This document shows positions 48,416-56,187 of a stretch of DNA of 64,000 nucleotides, piece by piece. The DNA comes from CADEEX01 sp040081555 (lineage in GTDB: Bacteria > Acidobacteriota > Vicinamibacteria > Vicinamibacterales > CAVVIG01): NCBI GenBank assembly GCA_040081555.1, contig JBEBGG010000003.1:5031-69030 (forward strand), read 5' to 3'. A model generated the notes under the pieces. It had not been told where the DNA came from. It searched no databases and saw only the letters and a list, made by a program, of their open reading frames with translations. The position numbers and the translations under genes are program-made. Within the stretch, counting starts at the first letter, position 1; each line of letters starts with the position of its first letter.

Positions 48416-48985
48416 ATGGCCAAGACGTGGATCGCTCGGATGGTGGGGACCCTGTTGGTCTCTGGGTGTGCGGCATCGGTAGGCGCGCAGACGCCAGCGG
48501 CGCCACCCACAGGAAATATCGTCGTTGCCGCGCCGACCTACACGTTCATTCAGTTGGAAGTGGCCGTCAACCGGCCGGCCGCGGAGGTCTGGAAGCGGGT
48601 CGGCAAGTACTGCGATATCGGCGAATGGCTTCGCCTGCCTTGCACGATCACATCCGGCAAGGATGGTCAGCTCGGAGCCGTGCGCACCGTGGGCAATGAA
48701 GTGCTCGTCGGCATCACCGAGTTCTCGTACACCTACGCCCAGCCGCCACGCGAGGGGCGGCCCTACAACCTCTATCACGGCACGCTCGAGGCTCGGCCGC
48801 TCACGGCCACCACGTCAAAGCTGGTCTACAGCCTGTTCTTCGACAACTCCATGCTGGCCGACGATGCCGCGCGTGCGGCGGACAAGGCGCGGCGCACCAC
48901 GTCGTTCACCAATGCGCTGCAGAACATGAAGATTCTGGCGGAGGGCGGGACGATGCCACCGGCGCCAGCGCCCGCACCACGGTAG
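48416..48985 (+). CDS. exported SRPBCC-family protein
   Basis: A 189-residue protein with an N-terminal signal peptide (VGTLLVSGCAASVGAQ, which contains a possible lipobox Cys). The rest is a START/polyketide-cyclase-like hydrophobic-ligand fold: LEVAVNRPAAEVWKRVGKYC, GEWLRLPCTI, and a C-terminal helix. A Pro/Ala tail ends it. Strong RBS GGAGGA before ATG 48416. Ligand unknown. Confidence 0.72.
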   Translation: MAKTWIARMVGTLLVSGCAASVGAQTPAAPPTGNIVVAAPTYTFIQLEVAVNRPAAEVWKRVGKYCDIGEWLRLPCTITSGKDGQLGAVRTVGNEVLVGITEFSYTYAQPPREGRPYNLYHGTLEARPLTATTSKLVYSLFFDNSMLADDAARAADKARRTTSFTNALQNMKILAEGGTMPPAPAPAPR

Positions 48986-49095
48986 GTGCGTGTGACACAT
49001 CACATCGGTCTATCGTCGTCGACAGCGTCAGAACAAGGGCGGGAGGCGAGGCAGGTTCTCGAGACTGGGAGAGCCGGCCGCGCTGATAGTCCTGC

Positions 49096-49101
49096 TATGC
49101 T
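49096..49101 (+). promoter_or_regulatory. TATGCT -10 element, leaderless layout
   Basis: TATGCT stands 7 bases before ATG 49109, with no SD; an upstream in-frame ATG at 49097 lies inside the hexamer and is therefore unlikely to be the start. Confidence 0.45.
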
Positions 49102-49108
49102 GCGGGCC

Positions 49109-49573
49109 ATGAAAAAACGGTCCTACCTCGCTGCCTTTGTCGCCGTCGCCGCGCTCAGTACTACCTTGCTCGCACAATCGTTCAACGTGCGTCCCGGCAC
49201 GTGGGAAGTCACCGTGCAGATGCAGGGCGCCCTGCCCATGCAGGGCCTTCCGCCGGCGCAGCAGGCGCACATGGAAGCCGAGATGCGCAAACCGCGCACA
49301 ACCACGAGCTGCCTGAGCGCCGAGGACATCAAGTCGCTCAATCTCGGCTCGATGGACGAGGACCCGAACTGCAAGACCATCTCGTCGAAGATCGGCGCCA
49401 CCGTCGGCGACATCGTCCGTCAGTGCACCGGCGACGATCCGCACACCGAGACCGCGCATTTCGAGGCGACGACGCCGCAGAGCCTCAAGGCGACCATGAC
49501 GTCGAAGGGCGCGCAGGGGACGATGACGATTGCGATGACCGGCCGGTGGATGTCCGCCGACTGCCGCCAGTAG
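49109..49573 (+). CDS. DUF3617 exported protein
   Basis: A 154-residue protein. The signal peptide ends near TLLAQ, followed by RPGTWEVTVQMQG, the signature opening of DUF3617, and conserved Cys residues (TTSCLSAED, NCKTIS, IVRQCTG, SADCRQ) that may form disulphides. DUF3617 proteins are periplasmic and of unknown role. It is the last clearly chromosomal gene before the integron cassette region. Confidence 0.78.
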   Translation: MKKRSYLAAFVAVAALSTTLLAQSFNVRPGTWEVTVQMQGALPMQGLPPAQQAHMEAEMRKPRTTTSCLSAEDIKSLNLGSMDEDPNCKTISSKIGATVGDIVRQCTGDDPHTETAHFEATTPQSLKATMTSKGAQGTMTIAMTGRWMSADCRQ

Positions 49574-49696
49574 TCTGCGTTCACGGCGCCGGACGCCCGC
49601 GTCTTCTTGAGGGCGCGGGGTCCACCCATAGGATGTCGGGCGTTCTAATGTTCCAGCGAACTGCATTTCTCTTGCCGTCCTCTGATCGGAGCGTAC
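49574..49696. other. left-boundary intergenic region of the cassette array
   Basis: This 123-base stretch contains a short hairpin-capable sequence (CCCGCG...CGCGGG, about 49602-49622) and a strong SD (CGGAGCG) before ATG 49697. No convincing attI or attC core pair and no integrase remnant are seen. Confidence 0.4.
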
Positions 49697-50422
49697 ATGA
49701 CTCGAAGAATCCGTCGAGATCTCCGCATGCTCAAGGTGTGGGCCTTGCTCAGTACGAGTGTTTCCGCGTGGCTCGGCGCCTCGGCCCTGACCCACGGCCA
49801 GTCTCAGACCACAAAGTTCGACGAACTGAATGTTGAGCGGATCAACATCGTAGAGTCCGATGGACGGGTTCGTTTGGTCCTCTCAAATAGTGCTCGCCAA
49901 GCACAAACGGTGATCGATGGGCGCGTATTGGCGCCAGGTCGGAGCAGGCCTGCCGGCATGATCTTCTTTAACGAAGAAGGCGACGAAGTCGGCGGGGTGA
50001 TCTTCAGCGGACTTAAGCAGCCGAACGGGCCGCAGGCGTCGGGCAGCCTGACATTCGACCAGTTCAAGCAAGATCAGACGGTCTCGCTCCACTATGCCGA
50101 GGGCCGGGGCCAACGGAGAGCGGGATTGGCGGTCATCGACCGCCCAAACGCGTCGCTGGCTTCGTATGCACCACTGATTGATCGGAGGCAGGCCGCAAAG
50201 ACCGACGAGGAACGTGCCGCGATCGATCGAGAACTTTCGGCGCTGGGTCAGCCAAGTGCGCCGCGGATGTTTGTTGGCAAGGACGTCGATGGAAGAGCAA
50301 CCCTCGCGCTTTCGGACGCAACAGGCAAACAGAGGCTCCTCCTGGGCGTCGCCCCGGACGGAAGCGCTAGCATTCGGTTCCTGGACTCTGCCGGCAAAGT
50401 CCTTCGGGAGATCGTGCCGTAG
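49697..50422 (+). CDS. unrecognised exported protein
   Basis: A 241-residue protein with an N-terminal hydrophobic signal (LKVWALLSTSVSAWLGASALTHGQ broken at a charged start). The mature part is beta-rich with repeated short modules: VESDGRVRLVLSN, FVGKDVDGRATLALSD and VAPDGSASIRFLDSAG, suggesting an internal triplicate repeat. Similar proteins occur in Acidobacteria, but no function is known. The codons look less GC-biased than the genes to its left. It may be part of the first cassette or the last chromosomal gene. Confidence 0.55.
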   Translation: MTRRIRRDLRMLKVWALLSTSVSAWLGASALTHGQSQTTKFDELNVERINIVESDGRVRLVLSNSARQAQTVIDGRVLAPGRSRPAGMIFFNEEGDEVGGVIFSGLKQPNGPQASGSLTFDQFKQDQTVSLHYAEGRGQRRAGLAVIDRPNASLASYAPLIDRRQAAKTDEERAAIDRELSALGQPSAPRMFVGKDVDGRATLALSDATGKQRLLLGVAPDGSASIRFLDSAGKVLREIVP

Positions 50423-50424
50423 TT

Positions 50425-51033
50425 GTGGAATCCAAGATGCCTAACCTGACAGCCAATCTGGTGCTTGAACGCTGTCCCCATTGCTCTGTTGCCAGTCCGA
50501 ATCTGCCTAGGCAGCACCATCTTGAAACGCAGGACCATGCCGGCGGCAATAGGCGCACGTGGGCGCTGTATGTGTGCGGCCGTTGTGGCGGCGTGGTGAC
50601 GGCCTGCGCGACAGGCCATAGCCAGCTTGTTCAAGCACACTTTCCAGCCACGAAGTCAGTACAGGATGAGGTTCCTGAGAAGCCGCGGGCATTTCTCCAA
50701 CAGGCTACAGAGAGCCTACACGCGCCAGCCGGGGCCGTAATGCTGGCCGCAAGTGCGGTTGACGCCATGCTCAAGATAAAGGGGTACTCCGAAGGTACCT
50801 TGTACTCTCGCATCGAAAGAGCAGCTGCCGAGCACGCCGTTACCGCAGACATGGCAAGGTGGGCTCATGACGTTCGACTCGATGCCAACGACCAACGTCA
50901 CGCCGATGAAGGGGCCGGTCTTCCTTCGCGGGCCGACGCGGGCCGCGCAATCGATTTCGCTCTGGCCCTGGCTGAGTTTATGTTCGTGTTACCCAGCCGC
51001 GTTCAGAGAGGCATTCAACAAGCTGCCGGCTAA
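50425..51033 (+). CDS. DUF4145-like protein with zinc-ribbon start
   Basis: A 202-residue protein. CPHC and CGRC (residues about 17-20 and 50-53) form a probable zinc ribbon. The helical remainder (LHAPAGAVMLAASAVDAMLKIKG, DVRLDANDQRHADE) fits DUF4145, a family found in many defence and mobile-element contexts. GTG 50425 lies 2 bases after the previous stop; ATG 50437 is an alternative. The stop codon TAA at 51031-51033 is the TAA of the attC left core, which places it inside the first cassette. Confidence 0.65.
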   Translation: MESKMPNLTANLVLERCPHCSVASPNLPRQHHLETQDHAGGNRRTWALYVCGRCGGVVTACATGHSQLVQAHFPATKSVQDEVPEKPRAFLQQATESLHAPAGAVMLAASAVDAMLKIKGYSEGTLYSRIERAAAEHAVTADMARWAHDVRLDANDQRHADEGAGLPSRADAGRAIDFALALAEFMFVLPSRVQRGIQQAAG

Positions 51034-51125
51034 TAGGCGCTTGCAGCCCACGAAGGTACGTTGAGCAGCCACCAAGAAATGCTCTAATCGCGCACGCCTT
51101 CGCGCCTGAAGCGCGAACGTTGGGC
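51028..51125 (+). repeat. attC site 1
   Basis: 98 bp. Left core GGCTAAT (51028-51034) and right core GTTGGGC (51119-51125). Inner arms CGAAGG and CCTTCG pair, with an unpaired A next to them and a long central loop. The left core supplies the stop codon of the DUF4145-like gene. Confidence 0.75.
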
Positions 51126-51247
51126 TGACAAGATTCCGGACCAGCCTGGCCCGCGGCTTCGTTCGCAAAGGCGAGAATCAAGAAGGCGAAAAGGCCGGAA
51201 CCGAAGAGGAAGCCCTAAATAACGTCAGGGATGCACGAGGATTCCAC

Positions 51248-51835
51248 ATGCGCCGCATTGTTGCCGTGCTGGTTCTGGTTGGCTTCGTAGTCGCCACACG
51301 CTCAACAGCCGCCCAGCCCCTTGACTCTCGTTTCCTTGCCCGGAAGTTCGTCGCACCCGAAAACGCTCCGTCGATGATCACAATGACGGACATGAATGAA
51401 GGCGGCGAGCGGATGATCGTGACGGGCCAAGTCACGGACGGGTCCAAGCCGCTGGCAGGCGTATCGATTTACGTGTTTCAGGCCGACGCCAAGGGGCTAT
51501 ACACGACCGACGGTTTCAACAGTGATGACAGAGCGAGACTGCACGGTGCGATGCGCACCGATGCGACCGGGCGCTACAGGTTTGAAACCATTCGTCCGGC
51601 TGGCTACGGCGCCCCCCAGCCAATGCCCGCGCACGTCCACTACGTCGTCAGGGCGCCGAAAGGGTACAAATCGTTGATGTACCAGTTGTGGTTTGAGGAT
51701 GACGCCGCCGTTGCCAAGCTCCGCGCAGATAACTCCCTGTTCAAACTGCCAGATTGGGTGGCCATCCGCCCAATCACACGCGATTCCGACGGCGTCTGGC
51801 ACACCACGCGAGACGTGGTGCTGGATCGCGAATGA
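51248..51835 (+). CDS. exported intradiol-dioxygenase-like protein
   Basis: A 195-residue protein with a signal peptide ending near TAAQ. GQVTDGSKPLAGVSIYVFQADAKGLYTT and the segment LHGAMRTDATGRYRFETIRP, then PAHVHYVV, match the intradiol ring-cleavage dioxygenase fold; the two His of HVH and the Tyr residues are the iron-ligand positions. Active members cleave catechols; whether this truncated exported type is active is unknown. A paralogue lies at 57780-58391, and a 3' fragment of a close copy at 61948-62008. It is followed by attC site 2. Confidence 0.75.
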   Translation: MRRIVAVLVLVGFVVATRSTAAQPLDSRFLARKFVAPENAPSMITMTDMNEGGERMIVTGQVTDGSKPLAGVSIYVFQADAKGLYTTDGFNSDDRARLHGAMRTDATGRYRFETIRPAGYGAPQPMPAHVHYVVRAPKGYKSLMYQLWFEDDAAVAKLRADNSLFKLPDWVAIRPITRDSDGVWHTTRDVVLDRE

Positions 51836-51902
51836 CCGGCCTATGATTGGCCCGCAGCCCAACCTGTCTGCCATCCTGATTTCGAACCATGCTCAAACAG
51901 TG

Positions 51903-51962
51903 CCCTAACCCTTCCCTCAAGCGGACTGGCCTTCGGCCCGCCGCTTAGATCACACGTTAGGC
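51903..51962 (+). repeat. attC site 2
   Basis: 60 bp, the shortest site. Left core CCCTAAC (51903-51909), right core GTTAGGC (51956-51962). AAGCGG and CCGCTT arms pair with one unpaired A and a TTC loop. Confidence 0.8.
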
Positions 51963-51995
51963 GTTCAAGTCACAGGCCAGGATCTGCAGAGCGTA

Positions 51996-52967
51996 ATGTT
52001 CCACACATACCAATTTGACCAACTCCCTCTTGATCGCGAAGTCTTCATGATGGATGAGCGTTGGCGAGCCGATTGGGAATCCGCGCAACAAGAAATGGTG
52101 CAAGGGCGCGGCGACGGGATTGTGGGCTTCATCAGCTATGTCGCTGTTCGGCGCTGCGGTTCTGATTCGGCGTCTCTGTCCTGGTATCCAAACATCACAG
52201 ATCGGTTTCACGAGCTGGGAATCCGATTACCTCGGACCGCCTTTGTGACCTGCGTCTCCGTTCCTGGTTGGGATGTTAAGCCGCATATCTTCGTTAACAG
52301 TGAATGGCTCAACTCCCTTCACTTTCGTCCCTATACGGCATTCGCTTTGGTAGATGCAATCGGTGTCCGTGCGGCGTTGGCTGCAGGTGCATTGGGTGGC
52401 AAAGCGCTCGTTCGTTTGCGTGACCGAATCGATCAAATCGCATCTGAAAATCCCCAAGTTGCCTTTCTGAGCTTCGCTGACAGCCTGCTCCTAAAGGTCA
52501 ACTGGTTTGTGGGGCAGTTCGGTAGCGCCGTGCGATATTCGTACGAGCCAGAGATCCTGGTGCGGCTGCTACCGACCATCGCTGCCGCCTTCGAGAAAGA
52601 GATTGGGCTTCCTGTATACACGGCCATCACACAGGGCGCAAATGAGTACGAAGACAGTGAACTGCTTCATTTCTCGGAACGAAGGAATCACGTATCGTTG
52701 AACAGTCTTGGCTTGCCGTTCGCGCAACTACAGGCGATCGATGGAGCTGCCAGAGCGGCAATCCGCGCGGGAAGGCACCCAAAAGCTGAGCTATACATGG
52801 ATGAGTGCTTCTTCCGGTCGCTGCGCCTTCGCTACGGCTTCGACAAGAAAGCCCTCTCGACAGGCATCTACAAGGCCCCGCTCTCATCCGAGGATGCGGA
52901 GTATGTCTGCGCTGATTGCGCCACAATCCTTGAGAATCTCGATAATGAAAAGTCGCAATCTGCTTGA
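51996..52967 (+). CDS. unrecognised cassette-borne protein
   Basis: A 323-residue protein with no signal peptide. Segments such as FALVDAIGVRAAL, QVAFLSFADSLLLKVNW and KAELYMDECFFRSLRL alternate strands and helices. The order vaguely recalls the nucleotide-cyclase fold but lacks its metal and base-binding residues, so no function is assigned. The C-terminus has a CxxC pair (VCADCATI). ATG 51996 is chosen; no SD is evident, as for most cassette genes. Ends 9 bases before attC site 3. Confidence 0.6.
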   Translation: MFHTYQFDQLPLDREVFMMDERWRADWESAQQEMVQGRGDGIVGFISYVAVRRCGSDSASLSWYPNITDRFHELGIRLPRTAFVTCVSVPGWDVKPHIFVNSEWLNSLHFRPYTAFALVDAIGVRAALAAGALGGKALVRLRDRIDQIASENPQVAFLSFADSLLLKVNWFVGQFGSAVRYSYEPEILVRLLPTIAAAFEKEIGLPVYTAITQGANEYEDSELLHFSERRNHVSLNSLGLPFAQLQAIDGAARAAIRAGRHPKAELYMDECFFRSLRLRYGFDKKALSTGIYKAPLSSEDAEYVCADCATILENLDNEKSQSA

Positions 52968-52976
52968 GACGGTGAC

Positions 52977-53052
52977 GCCTAACTTGCGTTGCACCAGACG
53001 GGGGCCAGTGTAGTGATGGGCCGCCGCTGGTGAACGCTGGCATTAGTTGGGC
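52977..53052 (+). repeat. attC site 3
   Basis: 76 bp. Left core GCCTAAC (52977-52983), right core GTTGGGC (53046-53052). Arm CACCAG-A-CGG pairs with CCGCTGGTG leaving the A unpaired. Confidence 0.85.
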
Positions 53053-53083
53053 AGACTAAGGGACTTACAGAGCCGCAAGCCTT

Positions 53084-53923
53084 ATGTCGCCAGTCGATCC
53101 CCTGTTCAGGGCGCGCACCGACAGACTCGTTCGGTCCGGGTACCTGCCGAGCTTTTCAGGCATGGCGCAGGCGATGTGCGCACCCTTCTGGTGGAGCGTC
53201 GGTCCGAAGGGCCGAGCTGAAATTCTTGGCAATGGGACAATTTGCTTCGTCAACACGGGCGGTGCCCACATCGGAGTCACGGCTGACCATGTATTCGCTG
53301 AGTATCTCTCCGCCAAGACAACTCATGCTGACGTTGAGTGCCAGTTCGGCGGGAACACCTTCGCTCCTGAGGGCTACCTCATCGACAGGAGCCCTGAGAC
53401 TGAACTGGACCTCGCCACGTTTCGAGTACCTGAGGTCTTCGTAACGGCCAGTCGGGGCCACTATCACCACAATGCGCTGGCGTGGCCGCCGCCAGCACCT
53501 CGCGATACGGAAGTTGTTCTCTACGGTGGGTATCCGCAAGCCCTCAGGAACCCGGATGGCGGCCAGGTTCACTTCGGGTTCGAGTACTTCATTTCTCGTG
53601 TCAGCTCTACAGAGGAGACTCGCGTCGTGCTGGATCCGGATCTCGCCAACTTGTACTGGCCGGGCCACGACGGTGAAGCGATCAACGTGCAGTGGGGTGG
53701 CATCAGTGGCGGTCCCGTCTACCGGGTAATCGATGCCTCGCCAGGTGCAGAGCCCGTTGACCGTCTGGAGCTTGTCGGCTTTGTCTATCAGCGTTGGCAG
53801 GAGGTCATGCTTGCCAGGCCAGCAGGTCTCGTGAACCTCGACGGAACGATCAATCGGGGCGCCATCGCCGCAACGCCGCCTAACCACGCGCTGGAGCCGA
53901 CGCTACCCGGCGGTGTATCGTGA
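53084..53923 (+). CDS. trypsin-fold serine protease encoded on a cassette
   Basis: A 279-residue protein. The S1 triad is visible: His69 in GVTADHVF, Asp109 in ETELDLATF and Ser208 in GGISGGPVY. There is no signal peptide, so it probably acts inside the cell. Residues 265-279 (ending LEPTLPGGVS) are translated from the left arm of attC site 4, because the frame has no stop before it and ends at TGA 53921-53923 inside the site. Single-domain cytoplasmic trypsin-like proteases occur in phage-defence and stress systems; that role is only speculation here. Confidence 0.78.
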   Translation: MSPVDPLFRARTDRLVRSGYLPSFSGMAQAMCAPFWWSVGPKGRAEILGNGTICFVNTGGAHIGVTADHVFAEYLSAKTTHADVECQFGGNTFAPEGYLIDRSPETELDLATFRVPEVFVTASRGHYHHNALAWPPPAPRDTEVVLYGGYPQALRNPDGGQVHFGFEYFISRVSSTEETRVVLDPDLANLYWPGHDGEAINVQWGGISGGPVYRVIDASPGAEPVDRLELVGFVYQRWQEVMLARPAGLVNLDGTINRGAIAATPPNHALEPTLPGGVS

Positions 53924-53957
53924 CGCCGCGTAGCGCGGCTCAGCGCTACCGTTAGGC
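53878..53957 (+). repeat. attC site 4
   Basis: 80 bp. Left core GCCTAAC (53878-53884), right core GTTAGGC (53951-53957). GAGCCG-A-CGCTAC pairs perfectly with GTAGCGCGGCTC apart from the single unpaired A. Confidence 0.88.
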
Positions 53958-53986
53958 AGATGACTCTGAACATCATGTAGTGAACC

Positions 53987-54814
53987 ATGGCCCTGGCAAC
54001 TGACGATCCGCAGCCGATTCCCGGGTATCGAAACTATCTGGTCTACTGTGATGAGTCCGGCCAGCAGGGCAAGGTGTACTACGGCTTCGGTTCCCTTTGG
54101 ATGCCGTGGGAGCGACGGGGTGATTTTACCGGTCTGATCGGGGCGCTGCGCGACAAGCATCGCTACCACCACGAGATCAAGTGGAACAAGATTGACGACC
54201 GCAACGAAGGGTTCTACCGAGACCTTGTCGAAGAGATCTTTCGCCGCAACTGGCTGATGTTCCACTGCTTGGTAGGCCGCAAAGGCTACATCGACAAGTC
54301 TCTTCACGCCGGCGGATACGACGAGGCATTGCGAAAGCACTTCGCTATGCTGATGCGCAAGAAGATTGGCTTCTTTTCACAAGGCGACCGCCAGAAGGCG
54401 TATCACATTGTGGTCGACAAGATGCCATCAAGCTACGCCAAGGCTGACGAAGCGGCTCACGTCATCGTCAACCACACTTTGAAGCGAGAGATGGGCTTCA
54501 CACCCGTCCACACTCTCGTCAGCCGTAACTCGAGAGATTCGGCAGGCATCCAGGCTGCTGACGTGCTGTTGGGCGCTGTGGTGACCGCCTGGAATCAAGA
54601 GAAATCTGGTCCGGCGAAGCAAGGGCTACGCGACTGGGTGGCCGAACATCTAGGCTGGCGGCATCTCAGAGCCGACACTCGCCACTGGGAATGGAAGTTC
54701 AATATTTGGTATTTCCATGCCGATGGCGGGACGAAGCCACGGGAGGCGCGATCTTGGGCACTGAACCTGAAGTATCCCGTTCCACCGTACAACCCGCGCC
54801 GACGCTCTGCCTAA
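53987..54814 (+). CDS. DUF3800 protein
   Basis: A 275-residue protein. YLVYCDESGQ (residues 18-26; Asp22) and SAGIQAADVLLGAV are the acidic hallmarks of DUF3800, predicted to have an RNase H-like fold. Family members are scattered on mobile elements and defence islands; the activity is unproven. ATG 53987. The stop TAA is that of the attC site 5 left core, confirming that gene and site form one cassette. Confidence 0.8.
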   Translation: MALATDDPQPIPGYRNYLVYCDESGQQGKVYYGFGSLWMPWERRGDFTGLIGALRDKHRYHHEIKWNKIDDRNEGFYRDLVEEIFRRNWLMFHCLVGRKGYIDKSLHAGGYDEALRKHFAMLMRKKIGFFSQGDRQKAYHIVVDKMPSSYAKADEAAHVIVNHTLKREMGFTPVHTLVSRNSRDSAGIQAADVLLGAVVTAWNQEKSGPAKQGLRDWVAEHLGWRHLRADTRHWEWKFNIWYFHADGGTKPREARSWALNLKYPVPPYNPRRRSA

Positions 54815-54880
54815 CTCCGCTTGCAGCCGACGGCGGCTGAGGCGATGATGAGCCGCCGCGGCTGATGAGTAGCGTTAGGC
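54809..54880 (+). repeat. attC site 5
   Basis: 72 bp. Left core GCCTAAC (54809-54815), right core GTTAGGC (54874-54880). CAGCCG-A-CGGCGG pairs with CCGCCGCGGCTG except for the A. It shares the GATGATGAGCCGCCGCGGCTG block with sites 14 and 15, and with one or two differences site 12. Confidence 0.9.
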
Positions 54881-54914
54881 GGATTGCCTGATGTCTGATG
54901 AGAATGGAGTGGTG

Positions 54915-55955
54915 ATGAAGCGACGCATGCTTGCCTCATTGGCCACAGTCGTGTGCGCAGCGTCGACCACCAGCTTTGCGCAGGCGCCACCGGCACCCAA
55001 CGCCGCCTTCGATGTCTACCTCAGTCAGGAAGCGAGCGTCAGGCTCGAGGATGGCCGAAGTCTCCACCTTGTCTGCATGGGTGCCGGAAGTCCGACCGTC
55101 ATTCTCTCCGCGGGGGCCGGCAGCTGGAGCGTCACCTGGGCTAGGGTGCAGGGCGAACTCGCCACACTGACGCGCGCGTGCGCCTGGGACCGTCCGGGTT
55201 TCGGTTTCAGCAGTGCGTCACCGATGCCACAGAACGTGGTCAACACGACCATGGACTTGGAGGCAGCCCTCAGTCGCGGCGGAGTCGAGGGACCATATGT
55301 CATGGTTGGCCATTCGCTCGGTGGTCACGAGTCACTGATCTTCGCCGACCGACATCGGAGCTCGGTTGCCGGCATGGTGCTTGTAGATCCGGGCATTCCG
55401 GACCACTGGGCGCGTATCGGGCGTTCCGCACCAGCGATTCTGAAGGTAAATCACGAGATTTGGCCGCGGCAGGCCGCCGAGTTGAGGCAGTGCGCTCGGG
55501 TCGTTCGCTTTGAGGCTGATTCGGCCGAGGCAGACCGCTGCCGCCGGATTGGAGTGTCACCGAACTATTCGAAGCCGCTCTCTGACGCGCTGATTCAATG
55601 GTCCGCGGATCCTGCACGGTTTGAAACACGAGCGTCGCTCGTCGAGAATTCAGAGCTGCACAGCCGGCTCGCGCTGAATCCAGACCGAGACTATGGCTCG
55701 ATGCCGCTGATCGTGCTGTCGTCAACGATCCCAGATACCCCGCCGCCGGACCCGCCCGAGCGACGGGCGACGCTGCTCGCCGAGACGCCAAGGGCAATGG
55801 CGGAAATGTTCAAGGGACACGAGGAGCTCGCCGCTTTGTCGAGAATGGGCGTACATAGGTCGGTACCGGATGTGGGCCACTTTATTCAAACGGCAAAGCC
55901 AGAAGTCGTTACTGCCGCGGTTGCGGAGATTGTTCAGGCCGTGCGCGCGCACTGA
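54915..55955 (+). CDS. exported alpha/beta hydrolase
   Basis: A 346-residue protein. The signal peptide ends near TSFAQ. HLVCMGAGSPTVILSAGAG leads into the oxyanion region, AWDRPGFGFS follows, the nucleophile Ser is in GHSLGG, and the catalytic His in VPDVGHFIQ. It is an esterase or proline-iminopeptidase-like hydrolase; substrate unknown. ATG 54915 is preferred over 54891 because GGAG lies just upstream and the signal peptide then starts MKRR. Attached to attC site 6, with an 84-base gap. Confidence 0.82.
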   Translation: MKRRMLASLATVVCAASTTSFAQAPPAPNAAFDVYLSQEASVRLEDGRSLHLVCMGAGSPTVILSAGAGSWSVTWARVQGELATLTRACAWDRPGFGFSSASPMPQNVVNTTMDLEAALSRGGVEGPYVMVGHSLGGHESLIFADRHRSSVAGMVLVDPGIPDHWARIGRSAPAILKVNHEIWPRQAAELRQCARVVRFEADSAEADRCRRIGVSPNYSKPLSDALIQWSADPARFETRASLVENSELHSRLALNPDRDYGSMPLIVLSSTIPDTPPPDPPERRATLLAETPRAMAEMFKGHEELAALSRMGVHRSVPDVGHFIQTAKPEVVTAAVAEIVQAVRAH

Positions 55956-56039
55956 GGGGACCAAGGGATCCTTTTCGAAGTGCGCACGTCATTTCCGTGC
56001 ACGGACTGACCTATTGCTGGCTCCTCATCTGCAGTTACC

Positions 56040-56122
56040 GCCTAACTTCGTCTGGAGCCGACGCGGCCCGCGTGGAACAATCACCGCGATCCGAGCCGCG
56101 CGGCTCATCTGAATCGTTAGAC
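56040..56122 (+). repeat. attC site 6
   Basis: 83 bp. Left core GCCTAAC (56040-56046), right core GTTAGAC (56116-56122). GAGCCG-A-CGCGGC pairs perfectly with GCCGCGCGGCTC apart from the unpaired A. Confidence 0.88.
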
Positions 56123-56187
56123 CCTCAGTGGGAGATGATCCGGCGCATTGGCCGACCGCACACGCTCTTGGAGCACAGGTTCCGACC

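Noticed and set aside
49574..49696. attI site in the left-boundary gap
   Set aside because: GTTCTAA near 49650 is not a convincing core and there is no neighbouring integrase, so attI cannot be supported.
50437..50460. GCCTAAC at 50440 as an extra attC left core
   Set aside because: It lies inside the DUF4145-like coding sequence, and no palindromic arm or right core follows within 120 bases.
53987..54814. DUF3800 gene as a proven defence gene
   Set aside because: The family is frequent near defence genes, but no partner effector is present and no activity can be inferred.
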